A DNA stretch of 64,000 bases from Schlegelella_A sp963778525 (GCA_963778525.1 CAVZUJ010000009.1:124001-188000); one strand, 5' to 3'; positions 25,464 through 37,758 are shown, numbered from the stretch's first letter. Translations and numbers: made by a program. Notes: a model not told the origin generated them from the sequence alone.

Positions 25464-26285
25464 ATGACGACTGCCGTCATCGCCGACGACGAGCGCCTGC
25501 TGCGCGAGCAACTGCGCGCTCGCCTGCTCGAGGTCTGGCCCGAGCTCGAGATCGTGGGCGAAGCGAAGAACGGTGCCGAGGCGATCGCGCTGGTCGAGGC
25601 GCAGCACCCGGAGCTCGTCTTCCTCGACATCCGCATGCCCGGCATCAACGGCATCGAGGCAGCGCGCGCGATCGCCCAGCTGCCGGTCGACGAAGACGAC
25701 GCGCCCGTCGCCGAGGGCCACACGCCCTGGCGCGGCGCCGAGATCGTGTTCATCACCGCCTACGACCAGTACGCGGTCGAGGCCTTCGAGCAGGGCGTGG
25801 TCGACTACGTGCTGAAGCCGGCCGAGCGCGACCGCCTGCAGCTCACCGTCGATCGCGTTCGCAAGCGGCTGGCCAGTCGCGCCGGCGAAGGGCCGGACTC
25901 GACCGGCATGCAAGGCCTGCTGCAAAAGCTCGCCGAGAAGATGAACCCGGGCGCCGTGCCTCGACTGCACTGGATCCAGGCCACCGTCGGCACCAGCATC
26001 CAGATGATCCCGGTCGAAGACGTGCTCTTCTTCATTTCCGACGAGAAGTACACGCGGGTGCAGACGGCGGCGCTCGAGGCCTTGATCAGAAAGCCGATCA
26101 AGGAGCTCGTCGCCGAGCTCGATGCCGACATGTTCTGGCAGATCCATCGCTCGACGCTCGTCAACGCCCGCGCCATCGCCGGCGTCACCCGCGACCTGCG
26201 CGGCCGCCAGCTCGTCGCGGTGCGCGGGCATCCCGAGAAGCTCGAGGTCAGCCGCAGCTACGCCGGGATGTTCAAGGGCATGTAG
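25464..26285 (+). CDS. LytTR-family response regulator
   Basis: This 273-residue regulator has an N-terminal receiver (ADDERLLREQL, phospho-acceptor D55 in LVFLDIRMPG, K in VLKPAERD). It carries an extra acidic insert of about 15 residues (VDEDDAPVAEGHTPW) before the FITAYD strand. The C-terminal LytTR DNA-binding domain covers about 165-270 (IPVEDVLFFISDEKYTRVQT, FWQIHRSTLVNARAI). LytTR proteins bind paired direct repeats; none is obvious in the 200 bp before the operon. It is the partner of the LytS-type kinase upstream. Confidence 0.92.
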   Translation: MTTAVIADDERLLREQLRARLLEVWPELEIVGEAKNGAEAIALVEAQHPELVFLDIRMPGINGIEAARAIAQLPVDEDDAPVAEGHTPWRGAEIVFITAYDQYAVEAFEQGVVDYVLKPAERDRLQLTVDRVRKRLASRAGEGPDSTGMQGLLQKLAEKMNPGAVPRLHWIQATVGTSIQMIPVEDVLFFISDEKYTRVQTAALEALIRKPIKELVAELDADMFWQIHRSTLVNARAIAGVTRDLRGRQLVAVRGHPEKLEVSRSYAGMFKGM

Positions 26286-26295
26286 CCGATCCGGC

Positions 26296-28401
26296 TCAGG
26301 CCGGGTCTCGGGCCGGCGTCGATGCCGCGGCGCTGGCGGCGAGCCGGGCCCGCTCCGCCGCCGCGGCGCGCAGCGCCTTCAGCTTCTCGCGCGGATCGAC
26401 GACGACCTGGGCCTCGTGCAGCTTCATCTCGGCGACGAAGCGGCTCGGCACGCCGGCCACCATCTCGCGCCCGCGCTTGCGCCGCTTGAGCGTGCTGACG
26501 ACGAGCGTCGCACGGGCCCGCGTGATGCCCACGTACATGAGCCGGCGCTCTTCCTCGAGTCGTGCCGCAGCGCCCTCTTCGTCGTCGCTGCGAAAGGGCA
26601 GCAGGCCTTCGTTGACGCCGGCCAGCACGACGTGCGGCCATTCCAGGCCCTTGGCTGCGTGCAGGGTGGAGAGCGTGACGACGTTGGTGTCGTCGCCGCG
26701 CTCGGCCAGGCTGATGATGACCGAGATCGTCTGCGCCACCTCGAGCACGCTTTGCGCCGGCGTCTCGTCGCCGCTCGCGGCCGCGCCGCTGCCGCCGCAA
26801 CGGCGCGCGATCCAGTCGACGAAATCGAGCACGTTGGCCCAGCGCGCGGCGGCCAGGGGTGGCGAGTCGGCGTCGTCGTGCAGATGCTGCTCGTAGCCGA
26901 TGTCCTTCAGCCATTCGAGCAGCAGGGCGCGCGCCGCTTCGCTGCCGCTGGTATCGCGGCAGCGCTGCTCGAGATCGTTCACGTAGCGGCCGAACTCGTG
27001 CAGGTCGGCGACGGCGCGCTTGGGCAGCGCCGCGCCGAGCGACTCGGCGAACAGCGCTTCGAACAGGCTCGTCTTCCAGCGCCCGGCGAAGGTGCCGAGC
27101 GCGGCCAGCGTCTGGTGGCCGATGCCGCGCTTCGGGCTCGTGACGGCGCGCAGGAAAGCCGGGTCGTCGTCGGCATTGACGAGCAGACGCAGCCAGGCGC
27201 AGAGGTCGCGGATCTCGGCCCGATCGAAGAAGCTCTGTCCGCCCGAGACCTTGTACGGGATGCCGGCCTTGCGCAAGGCCTGCTCGAAGACCCGGGCCTG
27301 GTGATTGGCGCGATAGAGGACGGCGAAGTCGCGCAGCTCGGCGGCTGCGCCAGACCGGATCGACTCGATGTGGGCGACGGCGCGGTCGGCTTCGTGCGCT
27401 TCGTTGTCGCACTCGAGCACGCGGACCGGTTCGCCGGCGCCCAGCTCGCTCCACAGTTTTTTCTCGTAGAGCTTCGGGTTCTGTCCGATCACGGCATTGG
27501 CGGCGGCGAGGATGCTGCCGGTCGAGCGGTAGTTCTGCTCGAGGGCGATGACGCGCAGGGCCGGGTAGTCGAGCGGCAGGCGCTTCAGGTTCTCCACCGT
27601 CGCGCCGCGCCAGCCGTAGATGCTCTGGTCGTCGTCGCCGACCGCGGTGAAGAGGCCGGCATCGCCGGCGATCAGCTTCATCAGGTCGTATTGAACGCCG
27701 TTGGTGTCCTGGTACTCGTCGACCAGCACGTAGCGCAGGCGCTCGCGCCAGTCGTTGCGCAACGCGTCGTCGCGCGCCAGGAGCTTGGCCGGCAGGACGA
27801 TGAGATCGTCGAAATCGACAGCCTGGTACGCCGTGAGCCGTTCCTCGTAGCGCTGCATGACGCGTACGGCGACGAGCGCATCGGCTGCATTGGTGCCGGC
27901 CGGCAAGGCGCCCGAGGCGAGCTCGGCCTCGGCGGCGTGGCCGTCGAGGCCGCGGTTCTTCCACGCGCCGATCGCCCATTGCCAGCGCCGGGCGAGCGCG
28001 TTGTCGGTCGTGCCGCCCGCGTCTTTCAGCACCCCGAGCACGTCGTCGCTGTCGAGGATGCTGAAGTTCTTCTTCAGGCCGAGCCGCTCGCCGTCGCTGC
28101 GCAGCAGCCGCACGCCGAGCGAATGGAAGGTGCTGATCGCCAGCGGCCCGGCGGCACGCGCCCCGACCAGGCCCTTGGCACGCTCGCGCATCTCGGCGGC
28201 GGCCTTGTTGGTGAAAGTGATCGCGGCGATCTGCGAGGGCGCATAGCCGGCTTCGAGCAGGCGCGCGATCTTGTGCACGATGACCCGCGTCTTGCCCGAG
28301 CCGGCGCCGGCCAGCACCAGGCAGGGCCCGCGCAGGTGATGAACGGCCTCGAGTTGCGCCGCGTTGAGCGTGGCCGCGGCGGCGCCGTTGCCGGGCTTCA
28401 G
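26296..28401 (-). CDS. rep: Rep/UvrD-type superfamily 1 DNA helicase
   Basis: About 700 residues of a 3'-5' ATP-dependent helicase that aids replication past protein blocks. Motifs in order: Q-motif LNAAQLEAVHHLRGPC, Walker A LAGAGSGKT, TFHSLG, DEYQDTN (motif II), GDDDQSIYGWRGA (III), EQNYRST (IV), LSTLHAAKGLEWPHV (V) and RRLMYVGITRAR (VI). Sequence is closer to Rep than UvrD by the NFSILDSDD and YKVSGGQSFF segments. The start is unclear: homology extends upstream of GTG 28317, yet no ATG/GTG/TTG precedes it in frame. CTG 28401, overlapping the sppA stop, is the first usable codon. A small indel or a rare start are both possible. Confidence 0.88.
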   Translation of the reverse strand: MKPGNGAAAATLNAAQLEAVHHLRGPCLVLAGAGSGKTRVIVHKIARLLEAGYAPSQIAAITFTNKAAAEMRERAKGLVGARAAGPLAISTFHSLGVRLLRSDGERLGLKKNFSILDSDDVLGVLKDAGGTTDNALARRWQWAIGAWKNRGLDGHAAEAELASGALPAGTNAADALVAVRVMQRYEERLTAYQAVDFDDLIVLPAKLLARDDALRNDWRERLRYVLVDEYQDTNGVQYDLMKLIAGDAGLFTAVGDDDQSIYGWRGATVENLKRLPLDYPALRVIALEQNYRSTGSILAAANAVIGQNPKLYEKKLWSELGAGEPVRVLECDNEAHEADRAVAHIESIRSGAAAELRDFAVLYRANHQARVFEQALRKAGIPYKVSGGQSFFDRAEIRDLCAWLRLLVNADDDPAFLRAVTSPKRGIGHQTLAALGTFAGRWKTSLFEALFAESLGAALPKRAVADLHEFGRYVNDLEQRCRDTSGSEAARALLLEWLKDIGYEQHLHDDADSPPLAAARWANVLDFVDWIARRCGGSGAAASGDETPAQSVLEVAQTISVIISLAERGDDTNVVTLSTLHAAKGLEWPHVVLAGVNEGLLPFRSDDEEGAAARLEEERRLMYVGITRARATLVVSTLKRRKRGREMVAGVPSRFVAEMKLHEAQVVVDPREKLKALRAAAAERARLAASAAASTPARDPA

Positions 28402-30257
28402 ATGTCGCCGCCGCAGAGGCAGTGCACGACCGCCGCGAACGGCCGCTTGTGCGCGGCGATTTCGGCGACCCAGCCGAGATCGCGCTGGGCCTCCCGGCCG
28501 ATCGCCGGCGGCACGCCCAGGCCGGCGATGTGCGCGTCGATCTGGGCCCCGATCAGGGCCGAGACCTGCGCGTTGAGCATCGCCAGGACACGGGCGAACG
28601 TGCCCGGATCACGCTCGATGTAGAGAAGGCGCGGCTTGTCGCCGAGCTTGGCGCGTTTCGCGGCCGACTTGACCGCATCGTCGAACAGGCCGAGCGTGTC
28701 CACGAGGCCACGCTCCTTGGCCTGCACGCCGGACCAGACGCGGCCCTGGCCGACGGCATCGATCTTCTCGGGTGTCGTCTTGCGCGACGCGGCGACCAGC
28801 GTCGTGAAGGTGACGTAGGTGCGGTCGATGTTCTTCTGGATCACGTCGGCCAGGCGCGGGTCGAGCGGCACGCGCGGATCGCCGGCATTGGTGAGCCAGG
28901 TCGTGCCGACGCCGGCGGTATGAACGCCGACCTTGGCCAGCGTCTGCTCGCCCGTGGGCAGCAGCGCGAAGACGCCGATCGAGCCGGTGATGGTCGCGGC
29001 GTCGGCGACGATCTCGTCGGAGGCGCTGGAAATCCAGTAGCCGCCGGATGCCGCGACGTCGCCCATCGACACCACCACCGGCTTGCCGGCGGCGCGCGTC
29101 AGTTCGAGCTCGCGCCGCACGAGCTCGGAGCCGAAGACGCTGCCGCCCGGCGAATTGACACGCAGCACCACCGCCTTCACATCCTTGTTCTCGCGCGCCC
29201 GGCGCACCAGGTTGGCGGTCGACAGACCCCCGACGGTGCCGGCCGGCGCCGTGCCATCGACGATCTCGCCTTCGGCGACGATCACGCCGACCGCATCGCC
29301 GGTCGGAGTCGGCTTGACGCGACCGAGGTAGTCATCGAAGCTGACCTGGCGAAAGGTCTTGTTCTCGTCGTCGGCCGCGCCCAGATCGATCATCTTCTTG
29401 CGCAGCTCGTCGCGCGTCATCAGGCCATCGACCGCCTTCTCGGCGAGCGCCAGCTTGGCCAGATCGCCGTCGGCCGCCGCCAGGCGGGCCGGCAGGTCGT
29501 CGATGGCCTTCATGATCGCCCCGGGCGCGAGCTTCCTCTGCTTCTCGACCTCGTCGGTGTAGGTCTTCCAGAGCGAGCCGTAGAGCGCGGTGTCGGCCTC
29601 GATGGCAGCGGGCGACGGCGCGTTGGCGATGAAAGGCTCGCCGTAGCTCTTGTAGGTGCCGACGCGCAGCAGGTGGACGGTGACGCCGAGCTTGTCGAGC
29701 GCGTCCTTGTAGTAGTTGTGCAGGCTGCCGATGCCGGTCAGCATCACTTCGCCGAGCGGATGCAGGTAGACCTCGTTGGCGTGCACGGCGATGTAGTACT
29801 GGCGCTGGTCGTAGGCCGAGCCCCAGGCCACCACTTTCTTGCCGCTCGCCTTGAAGCGATCGATCGCCGCGGCCACTTCGCGCAGCGTTGCGAAGCCGCT
29901 CGGCTGCAGGTCGTCGAGGACGAGGACGAGGCTCGAGATCTTCGGATCCGCCGCTGCCGCGTCGAGCACGGAGAGGATGTCGCGCAGCTGGATCTTCTGC
30001 GTCGTGTCGCCGCGCACCTGCTCGAGCGCGGTGGAGCGCAGGTTGCCGGCTCGCTGCTCGCCGATCGTTCCATCGAGATTGAGAACGAGCGCGGTCTTCT
30101 CGGACAGCGCCGGCGGCCCGCTTTTCATCAGGGCGACGACGAGCACCACCAGGATCGCCAGGAACAGCAGATTCAGGACGACGCGCCGGCTGACATCGAG
30201 GACGCGCCAGGCACCGCGAAAGAATCGGCGGGCGGGACCAGCGTTTGACGCGGACAT
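28398..30257 (-). CDS. sppA: Signal peptide peptidase SppA, 67-kDa type
   Basis: This 619-residue inner-membrane serine protease degrades cleaved signal peptides. One N-terminal TM segment is visible (LNLLFLAILVVLVVALM, about 29-45). Two tandem S49 domains follow: the first supplies the general-base Lys in KSYGEPF near 204 and the second the nucleophile Ser in DVAASGGYWISS near 401. LRVNSPGGSVFGSE is the family's structural motif. The length is that of the E. coli type. It is upstream of, and overlaps, the helicase gene, and is divergent from the GntR regulator. Confidence 0.94.
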   Translation of the reverse strand: MSASNAGPARRFFRGAWRVLDVSRRVVLNLLFLAILVVLVVALMKSGPPALSEKTALVLNLDGTIGEQRAGNLRSTALEQVRGDTTQKIQLRDILSVLDAAAADPKISSLVLVLDDLQPSGFATLREVAAAIDRFKASGKKVVAWGSAYDQRQYYIAVHANEVYLHPLGEVMLTGIGSLHNYYKDALDKLGVTVHLLRVGTYKSYGEPFIANAPSPAAIEADTALYGSLWKTYTDEVEKQRKLAPGAIMKAIDDLPARLAAADGDLAKLALAEKAVDGLMTRDELRKKMIDLGAADDENKTFRQVSFDDYLGRVKPTPTGDAVGVIVAEGEIVDGTAPAGTVGGLSTANLVRRARENKDVKAVVLRVNSPGGSVFGSELVRRELELTRAAGKPVVVSMGDVAASGGYWISSASDEIVADAATITGSIGVFALLPTGEQTLAKVGVHTAGVGTTWLTNAGDPRVPLDPRLADVIQKNIDRTYVTFTTLVAASRKTTPEKIDAVGQGRVWSGVQAKERGLVDTLGLFDDAVKSAAKRAKLGDKPRLLYIERDPGTFARVLAMLNAQVSALIGAQIDAHIAGLGVPPAIGREAQRDLGWVAEIAAHKRPFAAVVHCLCGGDI

Positions 30258-30350
30258 CGAAGCTCCAGAACAAGGCGAATCCGAGAGCTTAAGCGACGCC
30301 GCAATGCCTCTGCGGGCAAACCCTCGGTCGCCCTGGAGACTTCTACCGTA

Positions 30351-30364
30351 TTCTGTATACAGAA
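30351..30364. promoter_or_regulatory. 14-bp perfect palindrome TTCTGTATACAGAA, likely GntR operator
   Basis: The palindrome ends 22 bp before the GTG of the GntR/FCD regulator and lies in its divergent promoter region with sppA. FCD-type GntR proteins often bind palindromes with a GTATAC core. In so GC-rich a genome, a 14-bp A/T-rich perfect palindrome is unlikely by chance. It overlaps the probable promoter, so repression with relief by a substrate is the simplest model. Confidence 0.6.
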
Positions 30365-30386
30365 CACAAACGCCGCCAGCCGCCCC

Positions 30387-31073
30387 GTGACCGCCCGTCT
30401 CGTCCGCCTGCAAAGCGCTCCCGACCTCGTCGAGCGCGTGCACTCGGCGCTGCTCGACGCCATCTGCTCGGGCGCGCTCGCGCCGGGCGCCCGCCTGACG
30501 CAGGAAGAGATCGCAGCCCAGCTCGAGGTCTCGCGCCAGCCGGTGCTGCAGGCCCTGCGCCTGCTGAAGAACGACGGGCTGGTGCACGACGCCCCGGGGC
30601 GCGGCGTCGTCGTCGCGCCGCTCGACAGCGCCGAGATCGCGCAGGTCTACGAAGTGCGCGCGGCGCTCGACGCGCTCGCCGCGCGGCGCGCCGCCGAGCG
30701 CCGCGCCCCGATCGATCCGCTGCTCATCGAGCGCGGCCGGCGGGCGGCGCGCGGGCGCGACATCAAGGCGATGATCGAAGCCGACATCGCCTTTCACCAC
30801 GCCATCTACGCCGCCTCCGGCAACCCGCTGATCGGGCGCAGCGCCCAGCCGCACTGGGTCCATCTGCGCCGGGTCATGGGCGCGTCGCTGCAGTCGCCGC
30901 GGCAACGGCAGACCATCTGGGACCAGCACGAGGCGATCGCTGCCGCGATCGCCGCCGGCGACGTTCGCAGCGCGGTCCGCCATATCGAGGCGCACGCCCA
31001 CGAGGCCAGCGAAAAGCTGCGCGCCCGCCTCGACGATCAGCTCGCCTTGCAGAACAAAGGAAGCACGCCATGA
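30387..31073 (+). CDS. GntR-family regulator, FCD (FadR C-terminal) subgroup
   Basis: This 228-residue regulator has an N-terminal winged helix (LTQEEIAAQLEVSRQPVLQA, then DGLVHDAPGRGVVVAPLD) and an all-helical FCD ligand domain. Metal ligands expected in this fold are visible: Asp and His in EADIAFHHAIY, His in DQHEAIAAAI and His in HIEAHAHE. FCD regulators usually sense a carboxylate from the pathway they control. The start is GTG 30387. Its stop overlaps the PhyH start (ATGA), so it heads the catabolic operon, with its probable operator just upstream. Confidence 0.92.
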   Translation: MTARLVRLQSAPDLVERVHSALLDAICSGALAPGARLTQEEIAAQLEVSRQPVLQALRLLKNDGLVHDAPGRGVVVAPLDSAEIAQVYEVRAALDALAARRAAERRAPIDPLLIERGRRAARGRDIKAMIEADIAFHHAIYAASGNPLIGRSAQPHWVHLRRVMGASLQSPRQRQTIWDQHEAIAAAIAAGDVRSAVRHIEAHAHEASEKLRARLDDQLALQNKGSTP

Positions 31074-31942
31074 AACTCGACCCGACGCAGAAGGCGCAAT
31101 TCGAGCGCGACGGATACCTCTTCTTCCCCGGCCTCTTCAAGGCCGACGAGATGCGCAGCCTGCATGCCGCCGTGCCGGCGCTCTACGAGCGGCGCGAGGC
31201 CTACAACGTGCGCGAAAAAGGCAAGGATGCCGTGCGCACGAACTTCGCCGCCCACCTCTACAGCGAGCCCTTCGCCCGGCTGGCGCGCCATCCGCGGATG
31301 GTCGAGCCGGTGCAGGACCTGCTCGGCGAGGCGCTCTACATGCACCAGTTCAAGATCAACGGCAAGGCCGCCTTCGACGGCGACGTCTGGCAGTGGCACC
31401 AGGACTACGGCACCTGGCTCAACGACGACAGGATGCCGGCCGAGCGCGCCATGAACGTCGCCATCTTCCTCGACGACGTGAGCGAGTTCAACGGCCCGCT
31501 GATGTTCATTCCGGGCAGCCACAAGCGCGGCGTCATCGACGCCAGGCACGACCTCACGACGACCAGCTATCCGCTCTGGACCATCGACAACGACCTCATC
31601 GCGCAACTGGTGGAGCGGGCCGGCGGCAAGCAGGGCGGCATCGTCGCGCCGAAGGGGCCGGCCGGCTCGATGATCCTGTTCCACGGCTGCCTGGTGCACG
31701 CTTCGGGCTCGAACCTCTCGCCTTTCAATCGCGTCGCGGTCTACCTGAGCCTGTGCGCGGTCAGCAACCACATCCGCCGCTTCAAGCGGCCGGAGTACAT
31801 CGCGCACCGCGATTTCACGCCGATCGAGACGCTGCCCGACGACTGCCTGCTGAGAGACTATCCGGTCGTGCTGCCCTGGAGGAACGGCATGCCGGCGAGC
31901 GCGCTCGAGACCTCGACCGACGAATTGAAGCTGGCGGCATGA
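31070..31942 (+). CDS. Phytanoyl-CoA dioxygenase (PhyH) family Fe(II)/2-oxoglutarate oxygenase
   Basis: This 290-residue enzyme has a double-stranded beta-helix with facial triad H110-x-D112 in WQWHQDYGTW and the distal His (H210) in LVHASGSNLSPFNR, which also supplies the 2-oxoglutarate-binding Arg. The layout resembles bacterial hydroxylases such as ectoine hydroxylase more than human PAHX, but substrate residues cannot be matched. It presumably hydroxylates, and perhaps thereby dealkylates, the compound processed by the next two enzymes. It is coupled to the GntR gene (4-bp overlap) and 10 bp from the SAF-domain gene. Confidence 0.88.
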   Translation: MKLDPTQKAQFERDGYLFFPGLFKADEMRSLHAAVPALYERREAYNVREKGKDAVRTNFAAHLYSEPFARLARHPRMVEPVQDLLGEALYMHQFKINGKAAFDGDVWQWHQDYGTWLNDDRMPAERAMNVAIFLDDVSEFNGPLMFIPGSHKRGVIDARHDLTTTSYPLWTIDNDLIAQLVERAGGKQGGIVAPKGPAGSMILFHGCLVHASGSNLSPFNRVAVYLSLCAVSNHIRRFKRPEYIAHRDFTPIETLPDDCLLRDYPVVLPWRNGMPASALETSTDELKLAA

Positions 31943-31952
31943 GGAACCCGAC

Positions 31953-33312
31953 ATGAGCCTGCATGCCCAACTCCAGCGCCGCCAGGCCGAAGGCAAGCCG
32001 ATCCGCATCGGCCTGATCGGCGCCGGCAAGTTCGGCTCGATGTACCTGGCGCAGATTCCACGCACACCGGGCGTGCATCTCGTCGGCATCGCCGACCTCT
32101 CGCCGGCGGCAGCGCGCGCCAACCTGGCCCGCGTCGGCTGGCGCGACGAACAGACGCAAGCCGCCAGCCTCGACGCCGCCCTGAAGAGCGGCGCCACGCA
32201 CATCGGCGACGACTGGCAGGCGCTCGTCTCGCATCCATCGGTCGACGTGATCGTCGAATGCACCGGACACCCGATCGCCGCGGTCGAGCATTGCCTGGCG
32301 GCCTTCGCCCAAGGCAAGCACGTCGTCAACGTCACGGTCGAGGCCGACGCCTTCTGCGGCCCCTTGCTGGCCCGCAAGGCGGCCGATGCCGGGGTCGTCT
32401 ATTCGCTGGCCTTCGGCGACCAGCCGGCGCTGATCTGCGATCTCGTCGACTGGGCCCGCACCTGCGGCTTTCCGGTCGTCGCGGCCGGGCGTGGCCACAA
32501 GTGGCTGCCGCACTTTTGCGAGTCGACGCCGCAAACGGTCTGGGGCTACTACGGCCTGACGCCGCAGCAGGCCGAGCGCGGCGGCCTCAACGCGAAGATG
32601 TTCAACAGCTTTCTCGACGGCTCGAAGCCGTCGATCGAGTCCGCCGCCGTCGCCAACGCCACCGGCCTGTCGGTGCCGAGCAATGGCTTGCTCTATCCAC
32701 CGGCCAGCGTCGAGGACATCCCGTTCGTGACGCGCCCGATCTCCGAAGGCGGCGTCCTCGAGAAGAAGGGCATGGTCGAGGTGGTCTCGTCGCTCGAGGC
32801 GAACGGCCGCAAGATCCCCTACGACATCCGCATGGGGGTCTGGGTCACGGTCGAGGGCGAGACCGACTACATCCGAAACTGCTTCGAGGAATACAACGCG
32901 CATACCGACCCGAGCGGACGCTACTTCACGCTCTACAAGCGCTGGCACCTGATCGGCCTGGAAGTCGGCCTGTCGGTGGCGAGCGTGGCGTTGCGCGGTG
33001 AAGCGACCGGCGTGGCGACGTGCTGGAACGCCGACGTCGTCGCCACGGCGAAGCGCGACCTGAAGCCCGGCGACGTGCTCGATGGCGAGGGCGGCTACAC
33101 CGTCTGGGGCAAGCTCCTGCCGGCCGAGACGTCGACCCGCTTCGGCGGCCTGCCGCTCGGCCTGGCCCACGACGTGAAGGTGACGCGGGCCGTGAAGAAG
33201 GGCCAGAGCCTGAGCTGGTCCGACGTGGCGGTGGACACCTCGACTTCGGCCTACGGACGTGCGACGCGAGATGGAGGCGCTGTTCGCGGCGCCGCAGCTG
33301 AAGAGCGCGTGA
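31953..33312 (+). CDS. NAD(P)-dependent dehydrogenase with C-terminal SAF domain (one frameshift)
   Basis: About 452 residues. The N-terminus is a Rossmann fold of the homoserine-dehydrogenase/Gfo-Idh type (IRIGLIGAGKFGSMYLAQ, then VIVECTGHP and GKHVVNVTVEADAF). The C-terminus (about 370-435) is an SAF beta-clip domain (AKRDLKPGDVLDGEGGYTVW) of the kind found in sugar-acid dehydratases. The specific reaction is unknown; oxidation of a hydroxy-acid or acyl intermediate is likely. Near 33256 one extra base after TAC-GGA shifts the frame. Removing it gives the ending VRREMEALFAAPQLKSA and a stop at 33312 that overlaps the next GTG. Without the repair, a false fusion with the amidohydrolase appears. 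Confidence 0.82.
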
Positions 33313-34992
33313 TCGATCTGCTCTTTCGCGGCGCGCTCGTCGTCGACGGCGGCGGCGGCGCGCCCTGGTGCGGCGACGTGGCGATCGCGAACGGCATGAT
33401 CGCCGGCCTGGCACCGCACATCGACGCTCCCGCCGCGCGCACGATCGCCGCCGACGGCCTGGCGCTGATGCCCGGCATCATCGACAGCCACACCCACTTC
33501 GACGCGCAGATCACCTGGGACCCGACCCTGTCGCCGTCGCCCGCGCTCGGCGTGACCACGGCGGTGATCGGCAACTGCGGCTTCACGATCGCGCCGTGCC
33601 GGCCGGCCGACCGCGAGCTGACGATGCGAAACCTCACCCAGGTCGAAGGGATGTCGCTCGAGGCCTTGCGCCTGGGCATCGACTGGGGCTTCGAGACTTT
33701 TCCTGAATACATGGCGCAGCTGCGCCGGCGCGGCAGCGCGATCAACGTCGCCGCCTACGTCGGCCATTCGTCGGTGCGCACCTATGTCATGGGGGCCGAC
33801 GCCGCCCGCCGCGCGGCCAGCGCCGACGAGATCGCGCAGATGCAGGTGCTCGTGCGCGATGCGATGACGCACGGCGCCGTCGGCTTCGCCACCAGCACCA
33901 GCCCGGCCCACAACGGCGAAGGCGGCCTGCCGATGCCGTCGCGGCTGGCGTCGGACGGCGAGCTCGCGGCGCTCGTCGCGGCCATGGGCGAGAGCGGCCG
34001 CGGCGTCTTCATGCTGACCAAGGGCGGGCAGACGAGCGTGCCTTTCCTCGAGTCGCTTGCAGCGCAGAGCGGCCGGCCGGTGATGATCGCCGCGCTGCTG
34101 CACAACGGCACGAATCCGCGCGCCGTGTTCGACGATCTCGACGCCATCGCCGGCGCGAAGGCGCGCGGCAACGCCCTGTGGGGCCAGGTCTCGTGCTGCC
34201 CGCTGACGATGGACTTCACGCTGGCGTCGCCCTATCCGGTGGAGGGCCTCACCGCCTGGAAGCCGGCGCTCGGGCTCTCGGGCCAAGCCCTGCGGACCGT
34301 GCTCGCGGCGCCGTCTTTCCGCGACGCCGTGCGCGCCGAGCTGAAAAGCGCCGGCCACCTTTCGCCTCTTCAACGGCGAATGGGACAAGGTGCACGTCGT
34401 CGAGGTCGCATCGGCCGCGCACACCCGCCACGAACAGAAAAGCATCGCCGCGATCGCCGCCGAGCAGGGCCGCGACCCGCTCGACCTCATGCTCGATCTG
34501 GCGCTCGAAGAGAACCTCGCCACCGTCTTCACCGCGCAGCTGCTGAACAGCGACGAAGGCGCCGTCGGCCGCATGCTCAACCATCCGGACAGCGTCGTCA
34601 GCCTGAGCGACGCCGGCGCTCATCTCACCTTCTTCAACGACGCCGGCTTCGGCCTGCACCTGCTCGGGCACTGGGCACGCGATCTCGGCGTCATGAGCCT
34701 CGCCGAAGCGGCTCGGCGCTTGACCGCCCATCCCGCTGGCGTGCTCGGACTCCGGGCGCGCGGCCTGCTGCGCGAGGGCTACGCGGCCGACCTGCTGCTC
34801 TTCGATCCGGCACGCGTGGGTCGCGGCTCGAAGCGGCGTGTCCACGACCTGCCCGGCGGCGCGGCGCGGCTGACCACCGATGCGCTCGGCGTGCACGGCG
34901 TCTGGGTCAACGGCGTTCAGGTGGCCGACGCCAATGGCCTGGTCGCCGCGACGCCGCTCGCCGGCCGATTGCTGAGCGACTTCGCTGCCTGA
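33309..34992 (+). CDS. N-acyl-D-amino-acid deacylase-like amidohydrolase (one frameshift)
   Basis: About 560 residues of the amidohydrolase superfamily, D-aminoacylase/D-hydantoinase branch. Metal-binding HxH is in GIIDSHTHFDAQITWDP, followed by GVTTAVIGNCGFTIAPC and, near the C-terminus, VSLSDAGAHLTFFND with the conserved Asp. The enzyme would hydrolyse an amide, N-acyl or ring bond to release an amino or carboxylic acid. It starts with GTG 33309, overlapping the SAF gene stop. The frame breaks near 34346 at a run of four A (GAG-CTG-AAAA-GCG); with three A it reads ELKAPATFRLFNGEWDKV. It is the last gene of the GntR operon, 99 bp before the E1 gene. Confidence 0.85.
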
Positions 34993-35016
34993 TCGCCCGG
35001 GCGAAGCGCGCCTCGG

Positions 35017-35022
35017 CACAAT
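35017..35022 (+). promoter_or_regulatory. -10-like CACAAT upstream of the E1 gene
   Basis: CACAAT is followed by CGCCGGC and ATG 35030, so a separate promoter for the E1 gene is possible. The transcript would begin about 62 nt before the aceE ATG, at or near a short ORF. Confidence 0.35.
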
Positions 35023-35029
35023 CGCCGGC

Positions 35030-35091
35030 ATGCGCTACCGTGCCGATCGGATGTCCGCGCTGACCGCAGCCCGGCGCCGTCAGTTCCGCCC

Positions 35092-35095
<4 letters not shown>
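35030..35095 (+). CDS. Possible 21-aa ORF overlapping the E1 start
   Basis: MRYRADRMSALTAARRRQFRP, Arg-rich (six Arg in 21), reads from an ATG placed 7 bp after a -10-like hexamer and stops at TGA inside the ATGA that starts the E1 gene. Translation of it could deliver ribosomes to the E1 start, which has no evident Shine-Dalgarno. No homologue is recognised, and chance is a real alternative. Confidence 0.3.

Positions 35096-37758
<2,663 letters not shown>

Noticed and set aside
31953..35063. Apparent 1036-aa fusion of SAF dehydrogenase and N-acyl-D-amino-acid deacylase
   Set aside because: Removing one extra base near 33256 gives the dehydrogenase a normal C-terminus and a stop overlapping a GTG start of the hydrolase. 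The fused frame also runs into nonsense after the second indel at 34346.
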